Below are positions 1-6,881 of a stretch of DNA of 7,893 nt, piece after piece. The position numbers and the translations under genes are program-made. Location of the stretch: assembly GCA_023700885.1 (NCBI GenBank), contig JAMPYA010000097.1:1-7893 (forward strand), read 5' to 3'. Position 1 is the stretch's first letter. Every line of letters starts with the position of its first letter. Below the pieces are notes generated by a model that did no database searches, was not told the DNA's origin, and was given only the letters and a program-made list of their open reading frames with translations. This DNA comes from Flavobacteriaceae bacterium (GTDB taxonomy: Bacteria; Bacteroidota; Bacteroidia; Flavobacteriales; Flavobacteriaceae).

Positions 1-1
1 A

Positions 2-124
2 AAAGTAAAAGAAGGAAAAAATAAAATGAGTGTATTAAATGCTGTTAGAAACAAAATAATTCATCGGATTTTTGCGGTAATAAAAAATCAAGTTATGTAT
101 AAAAATGATTTGGTTTTGTCATAG
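2..124 (+). CDS. IS110-family transposase, C-terminal end (partial)
   Basis: The reading frame is open from the window edge to a TAG at 122-124, giving about 40 residues. It contains the stretch EGKNKMSVLNAVRNKIIHR followed by IFAVIKNQ. This resembles the extreme C-terminus of IS110/IS116/IS902-type transposases, which in Bacteroidota often ends with a basic 'GKNKM.VLNA.RNK..HR.FA..K' segment. IS110 enzymes are DEDD-plus-serine recombinases guided by a bridge RNA. Neither catalytic domain lies in the window, so activity cannot be judged. An internal ATG at 26 exists, but the family-like residues begin upstream of it, so this is the tail of a longer gene and not a short ORF. The family call rests on recalled family patterns and not on a search. 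Confidence 0.68.
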   Translation, partial: KVKEGKNKMSVLNAVRNKIIHRIFAVIKNQVMYKNDLVLS

Positions 125-249
125 AAATCAGGGCAAGAAATGAAAAGTTGTTCATCTGTTGAATTGTAGAACTATTAAGTTGTGAAGGTGTGAAGGGGTA
201 AAGTTGTTGCTCGTTTACCGATTTTAGTTGTTCGCTTTTGGTATCATGG
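125..249. other. Non-coding flank of the IS110-like element
   Basis: There is no credible reading frame in these 125 bp between the transposase stop and the REP-like palindrome. The segment is relatively G/T-rich on the plus strand (for example GTTGTTC and GTGAAGGTGTGAAGGGG), unlike the A/T-rich intergenic DNA elsewhere in the window. It probably contains the right end of the IS110 element. In IS1111-type members the downstream flank can also encode the bridge RNA, but I could not fold this segment or define the element boundary. No terminal inverted repeat is visible, as expected for IS110 proper. Confidence 0.35.
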
Positions 250-271
250 CGCAAAGTCAGGAGACTTTGCG
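250..271 (+). repeat. Solo REP-like palindrome (9-bp stem, AGGA loop)
   Basis: The arms CGCAAAGTC (250-258) and GACTTTGCG (263-271) are perfectly complementary around the loop AGGA (259-262), and TAGC follows. The core AAGTC-AGGA-GACTT is the same as in the palindromes of the array at 7015-7606, so this is an isolated member of that family about 6.8 kb away. It lies 10 bp past the stop of the minus-strand toxin gene. On that strand no U-tract follows the hairpin, so it does not look like an intrinsic terminator, although it could stabilise the 3' end of the mRNA. Confidence 0.75.
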
Positions 272-281
272 TAGCAGGTGT

Positions 282-581
282 TTATTTTATTATCAAATCA
301 TTTGGGTTTTGTTTACAGTCCCAAATAGTATGTATTATTATTTTATCAGAAGAAATTTCATAGAACAAAATAAACTCATCTACAATTAATCCACGAATGA
401 ATTCTAGGTCTGTTTTTATTCCAATTTCAGGTTGTTTTATGAGAAGAGATAGTTCTTTGTTGAACTTTTTATATATATTTTTTGAAAACGTATTGCTTTT
501 GTTTCTTTCTGTGTAAAAATCCAGCATCACAAAGAGTTTAATTTTGGCTTTATGAGACCAAATTATCCTACGTTTAGCCAT
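282..581 (-). CDS. RelE/ParE-superfamily toxin (type II toxin-antitoxin)
   Basis: This is a small basic protein of 99 residues. The N-terminus (RRIIWSHKAKIKLFVMLDFY) fits the first strand and helix of RelE/ParE toxins. Residues around 52-57 (PEIG) and the C-terminal part, including ILFYEIS and IIHTIWDCKQNPNDL, resemble the strand pattern and the 'WDcRqNP.dl' ending common in Bacteroidota ParE/RelE-like toxins. Known family members either cleave mRNA at the ribosome or poison DNA gyrase. Which of these applies cannot be told from this sequence. The gene starts inside the 3' end of the upstream antitoxin-like gene (19-bp overlap, 563-581), the usual arrangement for co-transcribed, translationally coupled pairs. 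A REP-like hairpin follows the stop. The length is normal for the family and no break is visible. Confidence 0.72.
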   Translation of the reverse strand: MAKRRIIWSHKAKIKLFVMLDFYTERNKSNTFSKNIYKKFNKELSLLIKQPEIGIKTDLEFIRGLIVDEFILFYEISSDKIIIHTIWDCKQNPNDLIIK

Positions 582-802
582 TTGTTAAATTCTTTGTCGA
601 GTTCCGCTTGTTCTACAAATAATTCTTGAGCTATTTCTTTTCTTGATTCTTTTATTTCAGAATGCTGCTCAGAAGTCAAATTTATTATACGAGATTGTGT
701 TTTCGAGTCAAGAATTGTTTTTATAGCATTTAAAAATGACTCGTCATTTATTTCTGCAATTCTATGGATTAACAATTTTTTTAATTCTATTGATGTCATC
801 AT
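563..802 (-). CDS. Putative antitoxin of the RelE/ParE-type pair
   Basis: This small protein of 79 residues is predicted to be mostly helical and highly charged. The N-terminal half (MTSIELKKLLIHRIAEINDE, then SFLNAIKTILDS) could form a helical dimer or DNA-binding unit. The C-terminal half is acidic and coiled (EIKESRKEIAQELFVEQAEL, then DKEFNKWL), as expected of a segment that wraps a toxin. I do not recognise a named DNA-binding fold such as RHH or Xre. The role is inferred mainly from position: it precedes and overlaps a RelE/ParE-like gene, and the pair has the typical antitoxin-first order. Two adjacent ATGs (802 and 799) could serve as the start. An imperfect minus-strand promoter box (AAATTTTG, 835-828) lies 26 bp upstream. 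Such antitoxins usually autorepress, but no clear operator was seen. Confidence 0.62.
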   Translation of the reverse strand: MMTSIELKKLLIHRIAEINDESFLNAIKTILDSKTQSRIINLTSEQHSEIKESRKEIAQELFVEQAELDKEFNKWLNVG

Positions 803-869
803 AAAATGTTTATAGAATGTAAATATACAAAATTTTAGAATTCAAAATCCAACATTCAACATTTAAACT

Positions 870-1616
870 TTAAACATTCAAACTACGTTGCCTAACCACC
901 TCATATAAAAAAGCACCACAGGCCACAGAAACATTCAGCGATTCTATGGTACCTAATAAGGGTAATTTTACTTTATGATTGACTAATTTTAATACAGATG
1001 GGTTTACTCCGCGATCTTCAGAACCCATAACTATTGCAATAGCTTTGTTAAAATTTACATCATAAATGGTTTCAGTTGTTTTTTCTGTTGCAGCTACAAT
1101 GGTAATATCAGCAGCTTGAAGTTGAAAAATAGCATCTTTAATATGATCAACTCTGCAAATAGGAACTTTAAATGCCGCTCCGGCAGATGTTTTAATAGCA
1201 TCAGCATTGAGCGGAGCACTACCTTGTTTTTGAGTAATAATAGCATCAACACCTGTACATTCAGCCGTTCTGATGATAGCGCCAAAATTACGCACATCGG
1301 TAATTTGATCTAATAATAAAAACAATGGTTTTTTATCAGTAGTTTCCAACTGTGCAATCAATTCTTCTAAATCGGCATATTTGATTAAAGAAGTAACAGC
1401 AACAACCCCTTGATGGTTACCTTTTTTGGTCAAATAATCTAGTTTTTCAATAGGAACATGACTCATCGGTATTTGTTCTTTCTTAATGAGTTTCATCAAA
1501 TCAGAAGCTAAGGTGCCACTTAATCCTTTTTGAATATATAGTTTTTCAATCTGAGCTCCAGATTGTAGTGCTTCAATAATAGCTCTTAAACCAAAAATAG
1601 TGTTGTTATGTTCCAT
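870..1616 (-). CDS. rlmB: 23S rRNA (guanosine-2'-O-)-methyltransferase RlmB, TrmH/SpoU family
   Basis: This complete 248-residue protein is close to the usual RlmB length of about 245. Residues 5-78 match the SpoU substrate-binding domain (start IFGLRAIIEAL; end GNHQGVVA at 67-74). Residues 97-243 form the SPOUT methyltransferase domain with its deep trefoil knot. Motif 1 is DQITDVRNFGAIIRTAE (103-119, with N110 and the key arginine R116). Motif 2 is IVMGSEDRGV (195-204). Motif 3 is LPLLGTIESLNVSVACGAFL (218-237), carrying the S-adenosylmethionine-binding loop. In E. coli, RlmB methylates G2251 in the peptidyl-transferase P-loop of 23S rRNA, and the same substrate is inferred here. It is a monocistronic housekeeping gene, divergent from susC. 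A perfect TACCTTTG box (1628-1621, minus strand) sits only 4 nt before the ATG, which suggests a very short or absent 5' leader. All key motifs are intact. Confidence 0.93.
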   Translation of the reverse strand: MEHNNTIFGLRAIIEALQSGAQIEKLYIQKGLSGTLASDLMKLIKKEQIPMSHVPIEKLDYLTKKGNHQGVVAVTSLIKYADLEELIAQLETTDKKPLFLLLDQITDVRNFGAIIRTAECTGVDAIITQKQGSAPLNADAIKTSAGAAFKVPICRVDHIKDAIFQLQAADITIVAATEKTTETIYDVNFNKAIAIVMGSEDRGVNPSVLKLVNHKVKLPLLGTIESLNVSVACGAFLYEVVRQRSLNV

Positions 1617-1620
1617 GATA

Positions 1621-1628
1621 CAAAGGTA
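1621..1628 (-). promoter_or_regulatory. Promoter -7 box of rlmB (TACCTTTG)
   Basis: On the minus strand TACCTTTG matches the Bacteroidota -7 consensus TAnnTTTG exactly. It ends 4 nt before the rlmB start codon. No clean TTG -33 element is visible at the expected distance. The close spacing implies transcription beginning at or within a few bases of the ATG. Confidence 0.55.
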
Positions 1629-1895
1629 GGAATCCTTTTTAATTGTAACATTAATTTATAAATTTTTAAGAATGTTACTAAATTGTTAAAAAAGCTGATT
1701 TATTAATGAAATTTAACAAAAAATTTAGAAAATATTAACATTTGAAAAGTATTCAAAAAAATCTATGATTTATTCTTTTTAATTAAATAAAATTAGTCAG
1801 AAGTAAAATTTAATATATAAAAAATATAATATATTAACATAATAAATCGTTGTTTTAACTTCTAATTATTGCTTTTTTGATAAAAATTTTAATAG

Positions 1896-1928
1896 TTGGT
1901 TTTTCATTTAAAAAAATATGTATTTTAG
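1896..1928 (+). promoter_or_regulatory. Candidate susC promoter (TTG - 22 nt - TATTTTAG)
   Basis: TTG at 1896-1898 and TATTTTAG at 1921-1928 fit the flavobacterial TTG-(17-23)-TAnnTTTG pattern with one mismatch in the -7 box. Transcription would begin near 1933-1936 and leave a leader of about 90 nt. Other imperfect boxes exist in this A/T-rich stretch, so this is only the best of several candidates. Confidence 0.3.
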
Positions 1929-2023
1929 TCCAGATTTTAATTAATGAATGATTGTATTTATTTATTATTTTAAAACCAAAAAATCAAACTAAATTAATTT
2001 ATTATTAACTAAATTTTTTATCT

Positions 2024-5000
2024 ATGAGAAAATTTACTTTTTGGCTTTCGGCTTTATTTTTAGTTTTCGGACTGAATGTAGCTACGGCACAAACAAAAGT
2101 AATTTCTGGTAAAGTAACCGACGCAAGCGGTGCCTTACCGGGAGTAAGTGTGGTGGTAAAAGGAACCACTAAAGGAACTCAAACAGATTTTGACGGTAAG
2201 TATTCCTTATCTGCCAATGTTGGAGACGTATTAGTCTTCAGTTTTGTAGGAATGGAAACTGCCTCTAAAACTGTTGGAACAGCCAATGTTATTAACGTTA
2301 CAATGGCGGAAGGTGCGTTAGCATTAGAAGAAGTTGTGGTAACAGCATTAGGGATCGTAAAGAAAAAAGATGCTGATTTAAGTTCATCTACCACAGTAGA
2401 TGCTAAATCGCTTCAGAAATCAGGAGAGTCAGGTGTTATACAAGCATTGGCTGGGAAAACTTCAGGATTACGTATTACAAAAACAACAGGGGATCCTGGT
2501 TCTGGTGCTTATATGCAAATTCGTGGGCAGAATACAATTTTGGGGGATGCATCTCCTTTAATTATTTTAGATGGTGTGCCAATTGCTAACTCTAATATTG
2601 GTAGTAATACTGCAGGTGTAATTCAACAATCGCGTCTGAATGATATTAATTCTGATGATATTGAAAATGTAACAGTATTAAAAGGGGCAGCAGCTGCTGC
2701 TGTTTGGGGTACTGGTGCTGCTAATGGTGTTATTATTATTAACACTAAATCAGGAAAACTAGGTGCAAAGAAAATGAGTATTGAGGTAAGAAACTCAATT
2801 GCTATCGATAAAATTAATGTGGAGTTTGAAAAACAAGAAGTATTTGGTCAAGGTCTAAATGGGGTATGGCAAGCAAACGGTTTAAGATCTTTTGGGGATA
2901 AAGTTTCACTTAGAAGTGGCGCCCCAGATGCAGTTACAGTTGGTAATTTAAGATTCGTTGCAGAAAGTGGTAATATTTACTACCCTATAACTGCTAAAAA
3001 CGATAAAACTAATTACAACAAAGTGAACAGAGATCAAGTTTTTGGTGATGGATTTACTTGGGACAAATCGGTTAGTATCAATTATTCAGGTGAAGACTCA
3101 AGTACTTTCTTAAGTTTTTCTGATTGGGATCAAAGTGGTATTATAAAAGCAGGTTCTAACTATAGAAGACAAACCTTAAGAGCTAATCAAACAACAAAAT
3201 TAACAGATGATTTAACAGTTAAGTTTAATACTTCTTACGCAAAAATCAAATCTGATAGAATTCAAACAGGATCTAACGTTGAAGGATTGTACTTAAGTTA
3301 TTTAAGAAATCCGCTTGATTTTGATAATACTGATTATAAAGGTACTTATTACAATGCAGCTGGTACTTCTACCAAAAATACACAAAGAGCTTATAGAAAT
3401 TATTTAGGAGCTCCTTTAACATCGGTATTTAATAATCCAGGTTGGACAATTAATGAACAAGATAACCCTAATAAAGTTGAGCGTTTTACAATTGCACCAG
3501 AATTTAATTGGACAATTAAAGGTAATCTTAAATTAACTGCTCGTTACGGTTTAGATTATTATACAGATCATAGAGAAACATTTTTCCCAGTTCATTCAGG
3601 TGGTGGAAATATTAATGGTTTCTACGGACAAGATGATATCCAAGAAAAAATTCAAAACTTCAACATGTTCTTGCAATCTTCTTATGATTTAACTGATAAT
3701 TTCAAATTAGGTTGGATATTAGGAACTTCTTTAGACAGAAGCCAATATGCAAGAATTTCAGGTACTTCTAGTACATTCACGAATCCTTTTGTTGATGATT
3801 TAAGAATTTTTTCTAACTCAACAGCAGCAAATACCAATGCAACTAGTTACAAGTCAGAGTCTAGAAAATCTGGTGGTTATGCTGTTTTAAATGCTGATTT
3901 ATATGAGCAATTGTTGTTAGAATTAACCGGTAGATATGAAAGACCTTCTTCGTTAGAGGCTAATACGTTCTACCCAAGTGCATCTTTAGGTTGGTTATTT
4001 TCTAAAAACTTTGAAAGTAATGTTTTAAGTTTTGGTAAATTGCGTGCAACTTATGGTGAGATTGGGATTGAACCAGCAGTATATTCTACAAGTACTGCTT
4101 ATGCTGCTGCAAATATTCAATCGTCATGGGGAGACATCTTAAATGCTTCAGTTTATGGTAATCCATTTGCTCGTTCTTTAACATTAGGAAATCCATTATT
4201 GAAGGAAGAAAGAGTTAAAGAATTTGAAATTGGAACTGATTTAAGATTTTTTAACAACAAAGCTACTTTAGGGTTAACTTATTATAATAGAACTACAGAA
4301 GACGCAATCTTAAATCTTGATGTTGCTCCTTCAACTGGGTTTGCTGGTACACTGGCCAATGCAGCTGAAATTTCAAATAAAGGGATTGAAGTTGATTTAG
4401 GATTAAAATTAATTTCACAAGGTGATTTTAGTTGGACTATGAACATGAGCTATTCTAAAAATAAAAACATGGTTGAAAGTCTAAGTGGTGTTCAATCGGT
4501 ATTTTTGGCCGGATTTACAGGAGTATCTTCAAGAGTTGTTGAAGGAGAACCGATGGGAGCTTTATGGGGTGTTGCATGGAATAGAGATGCTACAGGAAAG
4601 TTAGTGTTAGATGCTAATGGATTTCCTACTGCTGCAGCTTCTGAGTCTGTTTTAGGAGATCCAAACCCTGATTGGATGGGTGGATTAGGTACAGTAATAT
4701 CTTACAAAGGATTAAGTCTATCAGCTCAATTAGAAACTTCACAAGGTAACGATATGTGGTCTGGTACTAAAGGTGCTATGATTAACTATGGTACTTGGAA
4801 AACTACCGGAATAGAAAGTGTTGCGCCTTCAGATATTAAAACATCAGCAGGAGTTGTGATTCCTTCAGGTACTACTTTTAGAGGTGAAGTTAAAGATTTT
4901 GGAGCTGGCCCTGTTGCTTTAACCCAAACTTGGTGGATGGGAACTGGTGGAGGTTTTGGTCCAGTAGGTGAGCAATTTGTAGAAGATGGTTCATGGACAA

Positions 5001-5230
5001 GAATTAGAGAAATCTCTTTAGCATATTCATTGCCGACAGAATTCCTTAAATCAACTGGTTTAACAAGTGTTGAGGTAAGTGCTTCTGGAAGAAACTTAGC
5101 TTTATGGACAGATGTAGAAGGGTACGATCCTGACTCTAACTTAACAGGTCCTTCAAAAGGGCGTGGTTTAGATTATTTTGGTAATCCTAGTACAAAATCA
5201 TACTTATTTACTTTAAAACTAGGATTTTAA
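2024..5230 (+). CDS. SusC/RagA-family TonB-linked outer-membrane transporter
   Basis: This complete 1068-residue protein is the usual length for SusC-type proteins. A Sec signal peptide (basic MRK, hydrophobic core, cleavage probably after ATA22 before Q23) is followed by a carboxypeptidase-D-regulatory-like domain (about 26-95; GKVTDASGALPGVSVVVKG at 29-47, then TDFDGKYSL). Next come a TonB-box-like LEEVVVTALG (101-110) and the plug domain (about 115-245; MQIRGQ at 164-169, PLIILDGVPI at 178-187, DIENVTVLKG at 212-221, NGVIIINTKSGK at 234-245). The rest is a 22-strand-type barrel ending in SYLFTLKLGF, whose terminal Phe fits the BAM insertion signal. These proteins import oligosaccharides, peptides or other ligands using TonB-ExbBD energy, with a SusD lid. 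The susD partner starts 20 bp downstream. No enzyme or sigma/anti-sigma gene is adjacent, so the substrate is unknown. No Shine-Dalgarno is seen, which is normal in this phylum. Confidence 0.95.
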   Translation: MRKFTFWLSALFLVFGLNVATAQTKVISGKVTDASGALPGVSVVVKGTTKGTQTDFDGKYSLSANVGDVLVFSFVGMETASKTVGTANVINVTMAEGALALEEVVVTALGIVKKKDADLSSSTTVDAKSLQKSGESGVIQALAGKTSGLRITKTTGDPGSGAYMQIRGQNTILGDASPLIILDGVPIANSNIGSNTAGVIQQSRLNDINSDDIENVTVLKGAAAAAVWGTGAANGVIIINTKSGKLGAKKMSIEVRNSIAIDKINVEFEKQEVFGQGLNGVWQANGLRSFGDKVSLRSGAPDAVTVGNLRFVAESGNIYYPITAKNDKTNYNKVNRDQVFGDGFTWDKSVSINYSGEDSSTFLSFSDWDQSGIIKAGSNYRRQTLRANQTTKLTDDLTVKFNTSYAKIKSDRIQTGSNVEGLYLSYLRNPLDFDNTDYKGTYYNAAGTSTKNTQRAYRNYLGAPLTSVFNNPGWTINEQDNPNKVERFTIAPEFNWTIKGNLKLTARYGLDYYTDHRETFFPVHSGGGNINGFYGQDDIQEKIQNFNMFLQSSYDLTDNFKLGWILGTSLDRSQYARISGTSSTFTNPFVDDLRIFSNSTAANTNATSYKSESRKSGGYAVLNADLYEQLLLELTGRYERPSSLEANTFYPSASLGWLFSKNFESNVLSFGKLRATYGEIGIEPAVYSTSTAYAAANIQSSWGDILNASVYGNPFARSLTLGNPLLKEERVKEFEIGTDLRFFNNKATLGLTYYNRTTEDAILNLDVAPSTGFAGTLANAAEISNKGIEVDLGLKLISQGDFSWTMNMSYSKNKNMVESLSGVQSVFLAGFTGVSSRVVEGEPMGALWGVAWNRDATGKLVLDANGFPTAAASESVLGDPNPDWMGGLGTVISYKGLSLSAQLETSQGNDMWSGTKGAMINYGTWKTTGIESVAPSDIKTSAGVVIPSGTTFRGEVKDFGAGPVALTQTWWMGTGGGFGPVGEQFVEDGSWTRIREISLAYSLPTEFLKSTGLTSVEVSASGRNLALWTDVEGYDPDSNLTGPSKGRGLDYFGNPSTKSYLFTLKLGF

Positions 5231-5250
5231 TAACTTAAAACATTATAGTC

Positions 5251-6561
5251 ATGAAAAACATAACAAAAACATTATTTTTCCTATTAATTACTTTAAGCTT
5301 TGTTGCTTGTAGTGATTTTACAGATGGAATAAATGAAGACCCAAATACATTTACATCTGCCCCAGGTAGTATGTTGATAGGGCAGGCGAATATGGAAGTT
5401 GTGAAGCTATTTTCCAGTCAAGCTGGCAGAACATCTTCAATTTTTACAGATCAACTTTCAGGTATTGATAGACAATATTCGTCATTGAATATTTATGTTA
5501 CAACTGCCGGTGATTACGACGATGATTGGCAAGATTTGTATGCATCAGGTTTTGCTCAAGCAAAATTAGCGGAGGCTGATGCAATTAAAGATGGAAATAA
5601 AGTACTTGAGGGTGTAGCACAAATAGTACAAGGTATGCTTGTAGCAGAAGCTGCCAGTTTATGGGGGGATGTTCCTTTTGTAGAGGCTGGTGATTATGTG
5701 AAATTTCAAAACCCAAAATACGATGGTCAAAAATCTGTATTAGATGCTGCTCAGTCACTTTTTAGTAAAGGTATCACTAATGTAGGAGCAGCAACAGTAA
5801 GTGCTTCTTTTGGTGCACCAGTTTATAAAACAAACAGTGCAACTTGGGCTAAGGTAGGTAATTCTTTAAAAGCACGCTATTATTTAGTTGCTAAAGATTA
5901 TCCTAATGCATTAACTTATGCCAAGTTAGGTATATCTAACAGAAATGAGGATTTATTGTCAAACCATACTTCAACAGTTGGTCAAAAAAACATGTATTTT
6001 CAGTTTTTAGCTGAATTAAGATCTGGGATGTTAAGTGGTATAGATTCTAATCTTTTTAAATTGGTAACAGGAGTTAAACCAAGATTGTTGGCAACTCCAG
6101 GTGATATTCAAAGAGCTGCATTCTATTTTACAGGCACGAATCCTAGAACTAGCTCTGGTGGTATTTTTGCTGTAGACGCTAGTTTCCCAATTATTTCTTT
6201 TGTTGAAACTAAGTTGATTGAAGCTGAAGCAGCACATAGAACGAGCGGTGATGCACTTACTCCATTTAATGCTGTTCGTACAGAGTTAGCTTCAGTATAT
6301 GGTGGGAGTTTCCCTGCTTCAACGGATTCAGGAAATACATTATTACTTCAAATATTAGAAGAAAAGTATATTTCTCTACTAGGACAAACTCAAGTTTTCC
6401 ATGATGTAAGAAGAACAAATAATGCAATTGGTGTGCCTATCAAAGGTGTTGGAGCTACAAAAATCCCACAACGATTTTTATATCCTCAAACAGAAATAAA
6501 CTCAAATAAGAATTTCCCAGGTTTAGTTGATTTATATACTGCTACTCCAGTTAATAACTAA
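5251..6561 (+). CDS. SusD/RagB-type surface lipoprotein (SusD-like_2 type)
   Basis: This complete protein has 436 residues, slightly short for SusD proteins (commonly 450-550). It has a lipoprotein signal peptide with lipobox FVAC; Cys20 is lipidated and followed by SDFTDG. SusD landmarks are INEDPN (27-32), YDDDWQDLY (89-97), the TPR-like helical segment VAQIVQGMLVAEAASLWGDV (122-141) running into PFVEA, WAKVGNSLKARYYL (199-212), FHDVRR (383-388) and the C-terminal RFLYPQTEIN (408-417). That last pattern fits the SusD-like_2 branch better than the classical RagB ending 'LWPIP..E...NP...QNPGY'. The protein would cap the SusC barrel on the cell surface, binding ligand in a pedal-bin complex. 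It is co-transcribed with susC (20-bp gap), and a strong terminator lies 25 bp after the stop, closing a two-gene operon. The substrate cannot be inferred. Confidence 0.92.
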   Translation: MKNITKTLFFLLITLSFVACSDFTDGINEDPNTFTSAPGSMLIGQANMEVVKLFSSQAGRTSSIFTDQLSGIDRQYSSLNIYVTTAGDYDDDWQDLYASGFAQAKLAEADAIKDGNKVLEGVAQIVQGMLVAEAASLWGDVPFVEAGDYVKFQNPKYDGQKSVLDAAQSLFSKGITNVGAATVSASFGAPVYKTNSATWAKVGNSLKARYYLVAKDYPNALTYAKLGISNRNEDLLSNHTSTVGQKNMYFQFLAELRSGMLSGIDSNLFKLVTGVKPRLLATPGDIQRAAFYFTGTNPRTSSGGIFAVDASFPIISFVETKLIEAEAAHRTSGDALTPFNAVRTELASVYGGSFPASTDSGNTLLLQILEEKYISLLGQTQVFHDVRRTNNAIGVPIKGVGATKIPQRFLYPQTEINSNKNFPGLVDLYTATPVNN

Positions 6562-6586
6562 TAATTAGAATAATTTGAATTAATTT

Positions 6587-6614
6587 AAAAACAGCCGAAA
6601 GGCTGTTTTTTTTT
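6587..6614 (+). terminator. Intrinsic terminator of the susCD operon
   Basis: The perfect 10-bp stem AAAAACAGCC (6587-6596) / GGCTGTTTTT (6601-6610) has a GAAA (GNRA) tetraloop, and its T run extends to 6614. It lies 25 bp past the susD stop. The A/T flanks are symmetric, so it could also work for the opposite strand, but no gene there needs it. Confidence 0.92.
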
Positions 6615-6688
6615 AAACAAAAAATTTAGAAAAATTTAACAAATATGTAATAGTTAAAAATTACTTAATAATACATTAAATTTAATTC

Positions 6689-6715
6689 CGCTCCGCATAG
6701 TCTCCCTACTCCGCT
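6689..6715 (+). repeat. Degenerate REP-like fragment
   Basis: CCGCTCCGCATAGTCTCCC resembles the array motif CCGCTCCGCAAAGTCTCCC (7284-7302) with one substitution, followed by a decayed 3' arm (TACTCCGCT). It directly abuts the first recognisable codons of the truncated susD at 6719, marking the breakpoint of that gene. Confidence 0.6.
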
Positions 6716-6718
6716 ACA

Positions 6719-6862
6719 AATGCGTTTGATTTAAATGCTACATATACATATACGCCTCAGGCTGCTATTCCGTATACAGATTTTAGATTTCTTTGGCCTA
6801 TTCCAAATTTAGAAACTAATGCTAATCCAACATTAGCAGCTCAACAAAACCCAGGTTACTAA
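6719..6862 (+). pseudogene. C-terminal remnant of a RagB/SusD-family gene
   Basis: Forty-seven codons ending in TAA (6860-6862) read NAFDLNATYTYTPQAAIPYT, then DFRFLWPIPNLETNANPTLA, then AQQNPGY. The 'RFLWPIP..E..ANP.L.QNPGY' ending is the hallmark C-terminus of classical RagB/SusD proteins. Upstream, the frame meets a TAG at 6698-6700 inside the REP-like fragment, and no start codon or earlier SusD sequence is present. It therefore lacks about 90 percent of the gene, including the signal peptide. It is not a copy of the intact upstream susD, whose ending (RFLYPQTEIN, then a different tail) is of another type. The gene's own terminator survives just downstream. The reading frame and codon choice over the 47 codons look undamaged, suggesting a recent deletion. 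Confidence 0.85.
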
Positions 6863-6881
6863 TATCAAGTTTATTATTTTT

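Larger units (their letters stand above)
1617..2023. other. AT-rich divergent intergenic region between rlmB and susC
   Basis: There is no coding capacity in these 407 bp, which are extremely A/T-rich. An exact 8-bp inverted repeat, GTAACATT (1645-1652) and AATGTTAC (1671-1678) with an 18-nt spacer, lies 28-62 bp upstream of the rlmB ATG and may be an operator. A second inverted repeat, TTGTTAAA (1683-1690) and TTTAACAA (1712-1719), follows. The 18-mer at 1715-1732 recurs exactly at 6616-6633. In DNA this AT-rich, short inverted repeats can arise by chance, so function is unproven. No riboswitch or sRNA is recognised. Confidence 0.4.

Noticed and set aside
26..124. Independent small protein starting at ATG 26
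   Set aside because: Family-like residues (EGKNK) precede the ATG in the same frame, so this is the end of a longer transposase gene.
250..271. Intrinsic terminator for the toxin operon
   Set aside because: The stem is strong but no T run follows on the minus strand, and the same palindrome recurs in the distant array, so it is classed as a REP-like repeat.
1094..1313. Small open frames overlapping rlmB on both strands
   Set aside because: They lie wholly inside a gene with all family motifs intact, and their translations show no recognisable domain.
2179..2394. Minus-strand open frame inside susC
   Set aside because: It is antisense to the well-conserved N-terminal domains of SusC and has no family resemblance.
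6031..6237. Minus-strand open frame inside susD
   Set aside because: It is antisense to intact susD coding sequence, with no plausible start context or domain.
6719..6862. A functional small gene
   Set aside because: There is no start codon before the SusD-like residues and a stop lies just upstream. The sequence matches only the extreme C-terminus of SusD proteins.
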